From Pseudomonas sp. PA15(2017) (lineage in GTDB: Bacteria; Pseudomonadota; Gammaproteobacteria; Pseudomonadales; Pseudomonadaceae): 64,000 bases of DNA. The notes under the pieces were generated by a model. The model was not told where the DNA came from. It worked only from the letters and a program-made list of their open reading frames with translations, and did not search any database. Below, piece after piece: positions 27,172 through 35,248 of the stretch (position 1 is the first letter of the stretch; each line of letters opens with the position of its first letter). Both the position numbers and the translations under genes were made by a program. The stretch spans positions 1 to 64,000 of the forward strand of contig NZ_MSXV01000004.1 of the NCBI RefSeq assembly GCF_001945395.1, written 5' to 3'.

Positions 27172-27570
27172 CTACCCGTTGCGCGCATTCTTGATCGACA
27201 CCTGGTTGTTCAGTGTCCAAAGGTCATACAGCACGCCGACCAGAAACAGCCCGCCGGTCAGCAGATAGAGAATCCCGGTGACCCACTTGCCCTGGTACAT
27301 GCGGTGTGCGCCGAAAATGCCAAGGAAGGTCAGCAGGATCCAGGCAACGTTGTAGTCCGTCTCGCCAGCGGTGAAACGCAGGTCGGCTTCACGATCCATG
27401 GCCGGAATCAGGAACAGGTCGATGATCCAGCCGATGAACAACAGCCCCAGGGTGAAAAACCAGATGGTGCCGGTCACCGGCTTGCCGTAATAGAAGCGGT
27501 GCGCACCGAGGAAGCCGAAGATCCACAGTAGGTAGCCAATGATCTTGCTGTGGGTGTTTGCACGCTGCAT
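27172..27570 (-). CDS. TM2 domain membrane protein
   Basis: A 132-residue inner-membrane protein with two tandem TM2-type units, each a hairpin of hydrophobic helices around a conserved turn: FGFLGAHRFYYGKPVTG in the first and LGIFGAHRMYQGKWVTG in the second. TM2 proteins are widespread but their function is unknown. The ATG at 27570 has an AGAGGTG ribosome site 8 bases upstream. A GTG three codons earlier is possible but overlaps that site. It is divergent from the SOS-box operon, with 156 bases between the starts. Confidence 0.82.
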   Translation of the reverse strand: MQRANTHSKIIGYLLWIFGFLGAHRFYYGKPVTGTIWFFTLGLLFIGWIIDLFLIPAMDREADLRFTAGETDYNVAWILLTFLGIFGAHRMYQGKWVTGILYLLTGGLFLVGVLYDLWTLNNQVSIKNARNG

Positions 27571-27668
27571 CAAAAGCACCTCTCATTCAACTATACAAAG
27601 GCACGGACGCTCGTCAGAGCCTTAACACAACATAAGATAACATAACATAACATCCCGACAAGATGCCC

Positions 27669-27697
27669 TTGAGCGATTGCTGCCATCGCCCGATACT
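27669..27697 (+). promoter_or_regulatory. Candidate sigma-70 promoter of the radical-SAM operon
   Basis: TTGAGC (27669-27674), a 17-base spacer and GATACT (27692-27697) fit a sigma-70 promoter. The -10 hexamer runs into the LexA-type palindrome, so bound LexA would cover it. The predicted transcript start is about 25 bases before the ATG. Confidence 0.5.
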
Positions 27698-27713
27698 GTA
27701 TATAAATACAGCT
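27694..27713 (+). promoter_or_regulatory. LexA (SOS) box
   Basis: The core CTGTATATAAATACAG (27696-27711) keeps the CTGT-N8-ACAG palindrome of gammaproteobacterial LexA sites and matches the E. coli consensus over the A/T-rich centre. It lies 15 bases before the radical-SAM gene start and overlaps its putative -10 box, the usual layout of an SOS-repressed promoter. Confidence 0.8.
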
Positions 27714-27726
27714 AACGGATCACGCC

Positions 27727-28938
27727 ATGCAATTGATCGAAAAGCTTACGGTACTCGCCGACGCCGCAAAATACGATGTTTCCTGCGCCAGCAGCGGCGC
27801 GCCCAAACGCAGCTCGAAAGGCCAGAGCGGTATGGGCGCCACCGACGGCATGGGCATCTGCCACAGTTTCACCCCCGATGGCCGCTGCGTCGCGCTGCTG
27901 AAAATTCTGCTGACCAACTTCTGCCTGTACGACTGCCAGTACTGCGTCAACCGTCGCTCCAGCGACGTGCCGCGTGCGCGCTTCACGCCCGAGGAAGTGG
28001 TCACCCTGACTCTGGATTTCTATCGTCGCAACTGCATCAGCGGGCTGTTTCTCAGCTCCGGCATCATTCGCTCCGCGGACTACACCATGGAGCAACTCAA
28101 CCGGGTCGCCAAGCTGCTGCGCGAGGAACACGAGTTTCGTGGCTACATTCACCTCAAGACCATTCCCGACGCGTCACCGGAGCTGATCGCTGAAGCCGGT
28201 CGCTACGCCGACCGCCTCAGCGTGAACATCGAACTGCCCACCGAAAGCAGCCTGATCCGCCTGGCGCCGGAAAAGAGCGTGGCGCCGATCAAACAGGCGA
28301 TGGGCACCATTCGCAACGGCGTCGAGGAGGCGGACAGCGAGAAGCGTGCGCCCGCCTTTGCGCCTGCCGGGCAAAGCACGCAGATGATCGTCGGCGCGGA
28401 CGCCACCGACGACAGCACCATCCTGCACACCGCACAATCGTTGTATGGCGATTTCCGCCTCAAGCGCGTCTATTACTCGGCCTTCAGCCCCATTCCGCAA
28501 AGCCCCAAGAGCGTTCCCTTCGAGGCGCCGCCGTTGCTGCGCGAGCACCGCTTGTACCAGGCGGACTTCCTGATGCGCGGCTACGGTTTCAAGGCCACCG
28601 AGCTGCTCGACGGCCCCGGCAACCTGGCCCTGGACATCGACCCCAAGCTGGCCTGGGCGCTGAACAATCGCCAGCATTTCCCGGTCGACCTCAACCGCGC
28701 GGACGTGACCCTGATCGCCCGTATCCCCGGCATCGGCGTACTCAGTGCCCAGCGCCTGGTCGCCCTGCGCCGCCAGAAGCGCATCCGGTTTGCGGACGTC
28801 GGCCGCCTGCGCTGCGTACTGGAAAAGGCCAAGCCGTTCATCGTCACCCAGGATTACCGCCCGGCTCAGGCAACGCGGGAATCCCTGGTGCTGCGCCAGC
28901 AATTGAGCGAAGCGCCGCAACAGATGGGGCTCTGGTGA
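27727..28938 (+). CDS. Radical SAM protein, putative DNA modification/repair (TIGR03916-like)
   Basis: A 403-residue radical-SAM enzyme. The [4Fe-4S] cluster motif CxxxCxxC is at NFCLYDCQYCVNRR (about residues 63-75), and the barrel continues through HLKTIPDASPELIAEAGRYA and LSVNIELPTESS. The C-terminal ~100 residues include a helix-hairpin-helix-like DNA-binding segment (LIARIPGIGVLSAQRLVALRR). Proteins of this type are encoded next to a TIGR03915 protein and sometimes to an unusual UDG (UdgX), hence the repair prediction. The reaction is unknown. It is preceded by a LexA box and overlaps the next gene by one base. Confidence 0.9.
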   Translation: MQLIEKLTVLADAAKYDVSCASSGAPKRSSKGQSGMGATDGMGICHSFTPDGRCVALLKILLTNFCLYDCQYCVNRRSSDVPRARFTPEEVVTLTLDFYRRNCISGLFLSSGIIRSADYTMEQLNRVAKLLREEHEFRGYIHLKTIPDASPELIAEAGRYADRLSVNIELPTESSLIRLAPEKSVAPIKQAMGTIRNGVEEADSEKRAPAFAPAGQSTQMIVGADATDDSTILHTAQSLYGDFRLKRVYYSAFSPIPQSPKSVPFEAPPLLREHRLYQADFLMRGYGFKATELLDGPGNLALDIDPKLAWALNNRQHFPVDLNRADVTLIARIPGIGVLSAQRLVALRRQKRIRFADVGRLRCVLEKAKPFIVTQDYRPAQATRESLVLRQQLSEAPQQMGLW

Positions 28939-29795
28939 TGCACGCGGTGCACTTCGACGGCAGTTTCGCCGGCTGGCGGGACGCTGCCCGAGCCCAACTG
29001 CGCCGAGGCATGGCGCCGCATCAGCTGAGCTGGGTGCAGGACAGCCAGGAAAACCAGGATCTGTTCGCCGCGCTGGAAGCGCCTCAACCCGCCGCGGCTG
29101 CCGACCGCCCCGTGCGGGTTCCGCGCGCCCTGATCGAACAACTGGAAAGCGCCGCTCGCTTTCGCTGCGCTCAACGCTGGGCGTTGCTGTACCGCATCCT
29201 CTGGCGTGTCGCGAACGGCGACCATGCCGCCATGCTGGCCGGCGATATCGACGGCAGCGAACTGCACGCCCGCCTCAAGGCGGTTCGTCGCGAAGCGCAT
29301 CACCTGCACGCTTTCCTGCGCTTCAAACCGCGGGACGCCAGCGCTGGTGGGCCGGAGCTGGTGGCCTGGCACGAGCCGGCCCACGACATTCTCGCCAGCG
29401 CCTCGGGCCATTTCGCCGAACGCCTTGGCCGGCAGACCTGGCTGATCGCCACGCCGGACGACGCGGTGTACTGGGATGGCGAAAAGCTGCAGCACGCCAG
29501 TCCCTGCCCACCCGACTGGCAACGCCTGGCCCAGGGCACCGATGACCGCAACGAAGCGATGTGGCTGGCCTACTACGGCAGTACCTTCAACCCGGCACGC
29601 CTCAATCGTAGCGTGCTGGAAACCAATATGCCGGTGCGCTTCTGGCGCAACCTGCCGGAAGGTCCGCTGATTCCCCGTTTGATGAGCCAGGCCCGCGCGG
29701 GCGCCCAGGTCGATGGCCAGTCCGAGGCCGTGGCCGCTCGGCCGGGAAAACGAATCAGTGCCGCTGCGGAGAAAGTGTTGCCTGTGCGGCAGTGA
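28938..29795 (+). CDS. TIGR03915 family putative DNA repair protein
   Basis: A 285-residue protein. It begins MHAVHFDGSFAGWRDAAR and contains FLRFKPRDASAGGPELVAWHEPAHDIL and WLIATPDDAVYWDGEKLQH, segments typical of the TIGR03915/DUF4130 family. This family accompanies the radical-SAM partner and is fused to UdgX in some bacteria. The ATG at 28938 overlaps the partner stop (TGATG), so the two are translated together under the same LexA-type box. The function is inferred only from association. The C-terminal ~25 residues look like a variable basic tail. Confidence 0.85.
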   Translation: MHAVHFDGSFAGWRDAARAQLRRGMAPHQLSWVQDSQENQDLFAALEAPQPAAAADRPVRVPRALIEQLESAARFRCAQRWALLYRILWRVANGDHAAMLAGDIDGSELHARLKAVRREAHHLHAFLRFKPRDASAGGPELVAWHEPAHDILASASGHFAERLGRQTWLIATPDDAVYWDGEKLQHASPCPPDWQRLAQGTDDRNEAMWLAYYGSTFNPARLNRSVLETNMPVRFWRNLPEGPLIPRLMSQARAGAQVDGQSEAVAARPGKRISAAAEKVLPVRQ

Positions 29796-29873
29796 ACTCA
29801 GCCGGATGGAGTACGGCTGCTCGACCTTGTTTCTGAGCTGCCTACGCGGCAGCTCAGAAACAAGCCCGCGCCC

Positions 29874-30071
29874 TAAGAACCGGTTCATAATCTTTCGGCC
29901 CAGGTTCGCCGATTTGGCCGCTAAGTGGCGGGCTCGGCCGTTCATTGATCCACTGTGGGAGCGCGCCATGCGCGCGAAAAATCGCGGGCATGGACTAGGC
30001 GTCCCCGCCCGCTCCCACAGATACTGCGCCGACAACCGCTTCTGACGCATAAAGATCGTGAATAGGTTCTA
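29874..30071. repeat. Composite ~200-bp repeat element, copy C
   Basis: Left end AGAACCGGTTCATAATCT (29877-) and right end AGATCGTGAATAGGTTCT (-30070) are inverted repeats around a REP core (29955-30018). The left arm (with GATTTGGCCGCTAAGTGGCG) is the reverse complement of the right arm of the copy at 48.5 kb, so this copy lies in opposite orientation. Confidence 0.78.
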
Positions 30072-30102
30072 AGCCAGGCGCAGAACCTGCCTGCCAACAA
30101 CC

Positions 30103-30136
30103 AACAAAAAACCCGCCGAAGCGGATTTTGTTTTTC
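30103..30136 (-). terminator. pilU intrinsic terminator
   Basis: On the minus strand a stem CCGC-TTCG-GCGG is followed by GTTTTTTG, with A-rich sequence on the other side, 16 bases past the pilU stop. The extra-stable TTCG loop and T-run make this a convincing Rho-independent terminator for pilTU. Confidence 0.85.
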
Positions 30137-30151
30137 AGTGCCTTGGGCCGC

Positions 30152-31297
30152 TCAGCGGAACCGCCGCCCTTGATCTTCGTCGGTGATTTCCAGGGCCAGG
30201 CCCTGGGACATGCTGGTCAGGTGCTCGCCGTCGGTTTCCGAGCCGAGCTTGATCATCAGGCGCAGGTCGTTGGCCGAGTCGGCGTACAGCAGGGCATCCT
30301 CGTAGGTGATTTCACCCTGGCTGTAGAGGTTGTAGAGCGCCTGGTCGAAGGTCTGCATGCCGTGTTCGGTAGAGCGTTTCATCAGGCCCTTGAGCTCGTG
30401 CACCTCGCCCTTGCGGATCAGGTCGGCGGCCAATGGGGTGTTGATCAGCACCTCGATCACCGCGCGGCGGCCCTTGCCGTCGGGCGTGGGGATCAGCTGT
30501 TGGGCGACGATGGCCTTGAGGTTCAGCGACAGGTCCATCCACACCTGGTTCTGCCGGTCAGCCGGGAAGAAGTTGATGATCCGGTCCAGCGCCTGGTTGG
30601 CGTTGTTGGCGTGCAGGGTGGCCAGGCACAGGTGGCCGGTTTCGGCGAAGGCCACGGCGTGGTCCATGGTCTCGCGGGTACGCACCTCACCGATGAGGAT
30701 CACGTCCGGCGCCTGGCGCAGGGTGTTCTTCAGCGCCACTTCGAAGGAGTCGGTGTCGATGCCCACCTCTCGCTGGGTGACGATGCAGTTCTGGTGCTGG
30801 TGGATGTACTCGATCGGGTCTTCGATGGAGATGATGTGGCCGCTGCTGTTCTTGTTGCGGTAGCCGATCATCGCCGCCAGCGAGGTGGACTTGCCGGTGC
30901 CGGTGGCGCCGACGAACAGCACCAGGCCGCGTTTGGTCAGCGCCAGCTTCTTGAGGATTTCCGGCAGTTTGAGGTCGTCCAGCGTCGGGATGTTGGTCTC
31001 GATGCGGCGCAGCACCATGCCGGCCAGGTTGCGCTGGTAGAAGGCGCTGACCCGGAAACGGCCGATGCCTCGGGCGCTGATCGCGAAGTTGCATTCGTGG
31101 TTCTCCGCGAAGTCGCGGCGCTGCTGCTCGTTCATCACCGCGTGCACGGTTTCACGGGTCATTTCCGGCGACAGCGGGGTCTTGGTCACCGGCATGATCT
31201 TGCCGTTGACCTTCATCGACGGCGGCACGCCAGCGGTGATGAACAGATCGGAGCCGCCCTTCTCGACCATCAGGCGCAACAGTTTCTCGAATTCCAT
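30152..31297 (-). CDS. pilU: Type IV pilus retraction ATPase PilU
   Basis: A 381-residue secretion-type hexameric ATPase and accessory retraction motor with PilT. It has Walker A GATGTGKSTSLAA, the Asp box (ISIEDPIEYIH), Walker B (VILIGEVRTRETMDHAV) and the His box (GHLCLATLHANNANQALDR). The C-terminal tail beyond residue ~340 is longer than in PilT, as is normal for PilU. It follows pilT on the same strand, 85 bases later, and is ended by an intrinsic terminator. Confidence 0.96.
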   Translation of the reverse strand: MEFEKLLRLMVEKGGSDLFITAGVPPSMKVNGKIMPVTKTPLSPEMTRETVHAVMNEQQRRDFAENHECNFAISARGIGRFRVSAFYQRNLAGMVLRRIETNIPTLDDLKLPEILKKLALTKRGLVLFVGATGTGKSTSLAAMIGYRNKNSSGHIISIEDPIEYIHQHQNCIVTQREVGIDTDSFEVALKNTLRQAPDVILIGEVRTRETMDHAVAFAETGHLCLATLHANNANQALDRIINFFPADRQNQVWMDLSLNLKAIVAQQLIPTPDGKGRRAVIEVLINTPLAADLIRKGEVHELKGLMKRSTEHGMQTFDQALYNLYSQGEITYEDALLYADSANDLRLMIKLGSETDGEHLTSMSQGLALEITDEDQGRRFR

Positions 31298-31381
31298 GGG
31301 TGCTTACCTAAATGCGCTGGCGCGATGTTCAATTGCCGGCGGAGCTGCTTCCGCCCGCCTGGGCTCGGAATCGTGAAAAGG

Positions 31382-32416
31382 TCAGAAATTCTCTGGGGTC
31401 TTGGCCTTTTCACGGGCACTTTCACGGCTGACCAGGCCTTTGGAAACCAGCCGTTTCAGGCAGGCGTCGAGGGTTTCCATACCCAGTGCACCGCCGGTCT
31501 GGATGGCCGAATACATCTGCGCCACCTTGTCTTCGCGGATCAGGTTACGGATCGCCGGGGTGCCGATCATGATTTCGTGGGCCGCCACCCGACCGCCACC
31601 GATCTTTTTCAGCAGGGTCTGGGAAATCACCGCCTGCAGGGATTCGGACAGCATGGAGCGGACCATGGACTTTTCCTCGGCCGGAAACACGTCGACCACC
31701 CGGTCGATGGTCTTGGCGGCGGAGGTGGTGTGCAGGGTGCCGAACACCAGGTGACCGGTTTCCGCGGCGGTCAGCGCCAGGCGGATGGTTTCCAGGTCAC
31801 GCATTTCGCCGACCAGGATGATGTCCGGGTCTTCACGCAGTGCCGAGCGCAGCGCTTCGGAGAAGCCGTGGGTGTCACGGTGCACTTCGCGCTGGTTGAC
31901 CAGGCACTTCTTCGATTCGTGGACGAATTCGATGGGGTCTTCGACGGTGAGGATATGGTGGTACTTGTTGCTGTTGATGTAGTCGAGCATCGCCGCCAGG
32001 GTGGTCGACTTGCCCGAACCGGTCGGCCCGGTGACCAGCACCAGCCCGCGCGGCACGTCGGAGACCCTCTTGAAGATCTCGCCCATCCCCAGGTCTTCCA
32101 TGCTCAGCACTTTCGACGGAATGGTCCGGAATACCGCGCCGCTGCCGCGGTTCTGGTTGAAGGCGTTGACCCGGAAGCGCGCCACACCGGGCACTTCGAA
32201 CGAAAAGTCGGTTTCCAGGAATTCTTCGAAGTCCTTGCGCTGCTTGTCGTTCATGATGTCATAGATCAGCGCGTGCACCTGCTTGTGATCCAGGGCAGGC
32301 AGGTTGATCCGGCGCACATCGCCGTCGACCCGGATCATCGGCGGCAAGCCTGCGGAAAGGTGCAGGTCCGACGCGCCTTGCTTGGCGCTGAAGGCAAGCA
32401 GCTCGGTGATATCCAT
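31382..32416 (-). CDS. pilT: Type IV pilus retraction ATPase PilT
   Basis: A 344-residue hexameric ATPase that pulls in type IV pili and powers twitching. It has Walker A GPTGSGKSTTLAAM, Asp box HHILTVEDPIEF, Walker B ILVGEMRDLETIRLAL, His box GHLVFGTLHTTSAAKT and the C-terminal AIRNLIRE motif required for retraction. It is divergent from yggS, with 136 bases between starts, and is the first gene of the pilT-pilU unit. Confidence 0.97.
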   Translation of the reverse strand: MDITELLAFSAKQGASDLHLSAGLPPMIRVDGDVRRINLPALDHKQVHALIYDIMNDKQRKDFEEFLETDFSFEVPGVARFRVNAFNQNRGSGAVFRTIPSKVLSMEDLGMGEIFKRVSDVPRGLVLVTGPTGSGKSTTLAAMLDYINSNKYHHILTVEDPIEFVHESKKCLVNQREVHRDTHGFSEALRSALREDPDIILVGEMRDLETIRLALTAAETGHLVFGTLHTTSAAKTIDRVVDVFPAEEKSMVRSMLSESLQAVISQTLLKKIGGGRVAAHEIMIGTPAIRNLIREDKVAQMYSAIQTGGALGMETLDACLKRLVSKGLVSRESAREKAKTPENF

Positions 32417-32552
32417 GGGACTCCCTAATGACGGTAGAATGCCGCGTAACTTAAGGATAGGGGCCTTGGGGGGTCACCAGGCGGCTGCGCGAGCACGCCC
32501 TTGGCAGAACACCGTGGGGCCCGCAGAAACGCTCAGGCGGCAGGCGCAGGTA

Positions 32553-33239
32553 ATGTCCACGATAGCAGAGAATATTGCAAAGGTCGGTGTGCGGATCCGT
32601 GAGGCGGCGCAAGCCTCGCAGCGAGATTTTTCCTCTGTCGGGCTGCTGGCGGTGAGCAAGACCAAGCCCGCCGAGGCGATTCGCGAAGCCCACGCGGCCG
32701 GCCTGCGGGATTTCGGCGAGAACTACCTGCAGGAAGCGCTCGACAAGCAGGCGCTGCTCGTCGACCTGCCGCTGACCTGGCATTTCATCGGCCCCATCCA
32801 GTCCAACAAGACCCGCCCCATCGCCGAGCACTTCGCCTGGGTGCACTCGGTGGATCGCCTGAAGGTCGCCGAACGCCTGAGCGCCCAGCGCCCCGCCGAG
32901 CTGGCGCCGCTGAACATCTGCCTGCAGGTCAACGTCAGCGGCGAGGCGAGCAAGTCCGGCTGCGTGCCCGAGGAACTCGCTGCCTTGGCACAGGCGGTTA
33001 CACAACTGCCCAACCTGCGTTTGCGCGGATTGATGACAATCCCTGCGCCCACCGATGACGTGGCCAGGCAACGTGCGGCGTTCGCCCGCCTGCGCGTACT
33101 GCGGGATGCGCTGAACCTCGATCTAGACACCCTGTCCATGGGCATGAGCCACGACCTCGAAGCGGCCATCGCCGAAGGTGCGAGCTGGGTGCGTATCGGC
33201 ACGGCGCTGTTCGGCGAACGCGATTACGGCAAGGTTTGA
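32553..33239 (+). CDS. yggS: YggS family PLP homeostasis protein
   Basis: A 228-residue single-domain alanine-racemase-like barrel that binds PLP. The cofactor Lys is in LLAVSKTKPAEAI, followed by FGENYLQEALDK, WHFIGPIQSNKTR and the end SMGMSHDLEAAIAEGASWVRIGTALFG (phosphate loop). It has no known catalysis and buffers free PLP. The ATG at 32553 (MSTIAENIAK) is the family start. It leads into proC and yggT, a conserved order in Pseudomonas. Confidence 0.94.
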   Translation: MSTIAENIAKVGVRIREAAQASQRDFSSVGLLAVSKTKPAEAIREAHAAGLRDFGENYLQEALDKQALLVDLPLTWHFIGPIQSNKTRPIAEHFAWVHSVDRLKVAERLSAQRPAELAPLNICLQVNVSGEASKSGCVPEELAALAQAVTQLPNLRLRGLMTIPAPTDDVARQRAAFARLRVLRDALNLDLDTLSMGMSHDLEAAIAEGASWVRIGTALFGERDYGKV

Positions 33240-33276
33240 ATTACCCGATCTCGACTCTTCAGATAGGAACCGCCCC

Positions 33277-34095
33277 ATGACCACTCCCCGCATCGCCTTC
33301 ATCGGCGCCGGCAACATGGCTGCCAGCCTGATCGGCGGGCTGCTCGCCCAGGGCCTGCCGGCGGGCGCCATCCGCGCCAGCGACCGTGGCGCCGAACAGC
33401 GCGAGAAGATCGCCGCCGAACACGGCATCGACGTGATGGCCAGCAATGCCGAGGCCTGCCGTGATGCCGACGTGATCGTTCTGGCAGTCAAGCCGCAGGT
33501 CATGAAGGACGTGTGCCTGGACCTGGCCCCCCACGTGCAGGCCGGCCAGTTGATCGTCTCCATCGCCGCCGGCATCACCAGCGCCAGCCTGGAAAACTGG
33601 CTGGGCGCGCGAGCCATCGTGCGCTGCATGCCCAACACCCCATCGCTGCTGCGCCTGGGCGCCAGCGGCCTGTACGCCAATGCGCAGGTCAGCACCGCGC
33701 AGCGCCAACAGGCCGAGCAGTTGCTCGGCGCCGTCGGCATGGCGGTGTGGCTGGACGAGGAAAAGCTGATCGACGCCGTGACCGCCGTGTCCGGTAGCGG
33801 CCCGGCGTATTTCTTCCTGCTGATCGAGGCGATGACCGCCAGCGGCGAGAAGCTCGGCCTGCCCCGCGATGTTGCCGCCAAGCTGACCCTGCAGACCGCC
33901 CTGGGCGCCGCACAGATGGCATTGAACAGCGACGTCGACGCCGCCGAGTTGCGTCGCCGCGTCACCTCGCCGGCCGGCACCACCGAGGCGGCGATCAACA
34001 CATTCCAGGCTGGCGGCTTCGAAGCCCTGGTCGAGCAGGCCGTCAAGGCTGCCGATCAGCGCTCGGCCGAGCTGGCCGAACAACTGGGTCAATAA
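33277..34095 (+). CDS. proC: Pyrroline-5-carboxylate reductase
   Basis: A 272-residue NAD(P)H-dependent enzyme, last step of proline synthesis. It has the Rossmann start IAFIGAGNMAASLIGGL, VKPQVMKDV, RCMPNTPSLLRLGASGLYA, and the dimerisation/substrate motif DAVTAVSGSGPAYFF with TSPAGTTEAAI later. The ATG at 33277 (MTTPRIAF) gives the standard length. It lies 37 bases after yggS. Confidence 0.97.
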   Translation: MTTPRIAFIGAGNMAASLIGGLLAQGLPAGAIRASDRGAEQREKIAAEHGIDVMASNAEACRDADVIVLAVKPQVMKDVCLDLAPHVQAGQLIVSIAAGITSASLENWLGARAIVRCMPNTPSLLRLGASGLYANAQVSTAQRQQAEQLLGAVGMAVWLDEEKLIDAVTAVSGSGPAYFFLLIEAMTASGEKLGLPRDVAAKLTLQTALGAAQMALNSDVDAAELRRRVTSPAGTTEAAINTFQAGGFEALVEQAVKAADQRSAELAEQLGQ

Positions 34096-34106
34096 GGAGA
34101 CAATCA

Positions 34107-34697
34107 ATGATCGGTCTGAACACCGCAGCCGTTTACATCCTGCAGACCATCGGCAGCTTCTACCTGCTGATCGTACTGCTGCGCTTCATCCTGCAACTGG
34201 TTCGCGCGGACTTCTACAACCCGCTCAGCCAGTTCATCGTGCGCGCCACCCACCCGATTCTCAAGCCGCTGCGGCGCATCATCCCCAGCCTCGGTGGCCT
34301 CGACCTGGCCTCGCTGGTGCTGGCGCTGATCGTCCAGTTCGCGCTGATGGCCCTGACCCTGATGCTGATGGGCGTCGGCATCAGCGACCCGCTGCTGGTC
34401 CTGGTGTGGTCGATCATTGGCGTGACCGCCCTGCTGCTCAAGGTGTTCTTCTTCGCCCTGATCATCAGCGTGATCCTCTCCTGGGTCGCCCAGGGCACGC
34501 ACAACCCGGCCGCCCTGCTGGTCAATCAGATCTGCGAGCCGCTGCTGATGCCGATCCGCCGCATCCTGCCCAACCTGGGCGGCCTGGACCTGTCGCCCAT
34601 CGTGGCGTTCCTGATCCTCAACCTGATCGACATGCTGGTAATCCGCAATCTGGCGGTCAGTACAGGGATGTTCAGCGGCCTGAGCCTGGCGATCTGA
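34107..34697 (+). CDS. yggT: YggT family membrane protein
   Basis: A 196-residue inner-membrane protein with two tandem YggT units, each of two hydrophobic helices and a conserved FYNPLSQFIVRATHPILKPLRR-like loop (second unit: NQICEPLLMPIRRILPNLGG). Family members are linked to osmotic stress tolerance and cell division in other bacteria. Its own role is not shown by sequence. It starts 11 bases after proC with a GGAG ribosome site, so it is in the same operon. Confidence 0.92.
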   Translation: MIGLNTAAVYILQTIGSFYLLIVLLRFILQLVRADFYNPLSQFIVRATHPILKPLRRIIPSLGGLDLASLVLALIVQFALMALTLMLMGVGISDPLLVLVWSIIGVTALLLKVFFFALIISVILSWVAQGTHNPAALLVNQICEPLLMPIRRILPNLGGLDLSPIVAFLILNLIDMLVIRNLAVSTGMFSGLSLAI

Positions 34698-34837
34698 GCT
34701 CTCATGAGCTGCTGCGCGTCGCCCCTACTGCGTTAAAATCAGGCTCGGACTGCTCATTTACAACTTGTAAACTCCGCGTCCTCGCCTGTTTTTGCCTTGT
34801 AGGGCTCTAGCTCGCGAGATCATGAACAGGTTCTAGA
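34698..34837. repeat. Intergenic repeat with TTTACAA palindrome and shared terminus
   Basis: A 140-base spacer containing the palindrome TTTACAAcTTGTAAA (34758-34772) and the right end GATCATGAACAGGTTCT (34818-34834). The end is nearly identical to the terminus of the composite elements at 5.5, 29.9 and 48.4 kb, although the body is different. It ends 8 bases before the yggU start and may supply its ribosome site (ACAGG). Confidence 0.6.
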
Positions 34838-34842
34838 AATCG

Positions 34843-35139
34843 ATGAGTTTCTTTCGCTGGGATGGCGACGCGCTGATCCTCGACTGCCACCTGCAGCCCA
34901 AGGCGAGTGCCGATGCATTCGCCGGGCTGCATGGCGGGCGCCTGAAGATCCGCCTCACCGCCCCACCGGTGGACGGCAAGGCCAATGCCCACCTGCTGGC
35001 CTTTCTGGCCGCGGCCTTCGGCGTTGCCAAGAGCCAGGTCAGCCTGGAAAGCGGTCAGCAAAGCCGCCAGAAGCGGGTGCGCATTAAGGCGCCCAGCACA
35101 TTGCCCGGCGAACTCGGCCTGACCGCTCGCCCATCCTGA
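34843..35139 (+). CDS. yggU: YggU/DUF167 family protein
   Basis: A 98-residue small basic protein matching the DUF167 fold: LDCHLQPKASADAFAGLHGG at the start, then KIRLTAPPVDGKANAHLLAFLAAAFGV, the signature stretch, and a C-terminal basic part. Function unknown. It is part of the yggS-proC-yggT-yggU neighbourhood typical of gammaproteobacteria, interrupted here by a repeat. Confidence 0.9.
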   Translation: MSFFRWDGDALILDCHLQPKASADAFAGLHGGRLKIRLTAPPVDGKANAHLLAFLAAAFGVAKSQVSLESGQQSRQKRVRIKAPSTLPGELGLTARPS

Positions 35140-35248
35140 ACGACCATCAGGTGCCATTGCGCCGCACTCGCCATTGACGCCGCCTGCGCCCCTCGCATAA
35201 TGCTCGGCAGCCCGCATCGAAGCCGATGCCCTGTCAGGGAACCCACCG

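Larger units (their letters stand above)
29796..30151. other. Repeat-containing region between convergent operons
   Basis: A 356-base gap between the TIGR03915 gene and pilU. It starts with an inverted repeat around TTTCTGAGCTGCC/GGCAGCTCAGAAA (29830-29862), continues with composite element copy C (29874-30071) and ends with the pilU terminator (30103-30136). Nothing coding was seen. Confidence 0.6.

Noticed and set aside
27631..27653. CATAA/ATAAC repeats between the TM2 gene and the LexA box
   Set aside because: A short AT-rich microsatellite, possibly an UP-like element; too little to call a regulatory site.
30128..32428. Plus-strand open frame of 766 codons
   Set aside because: Antisense to pilT and pilU, which carry full Walker motifs.
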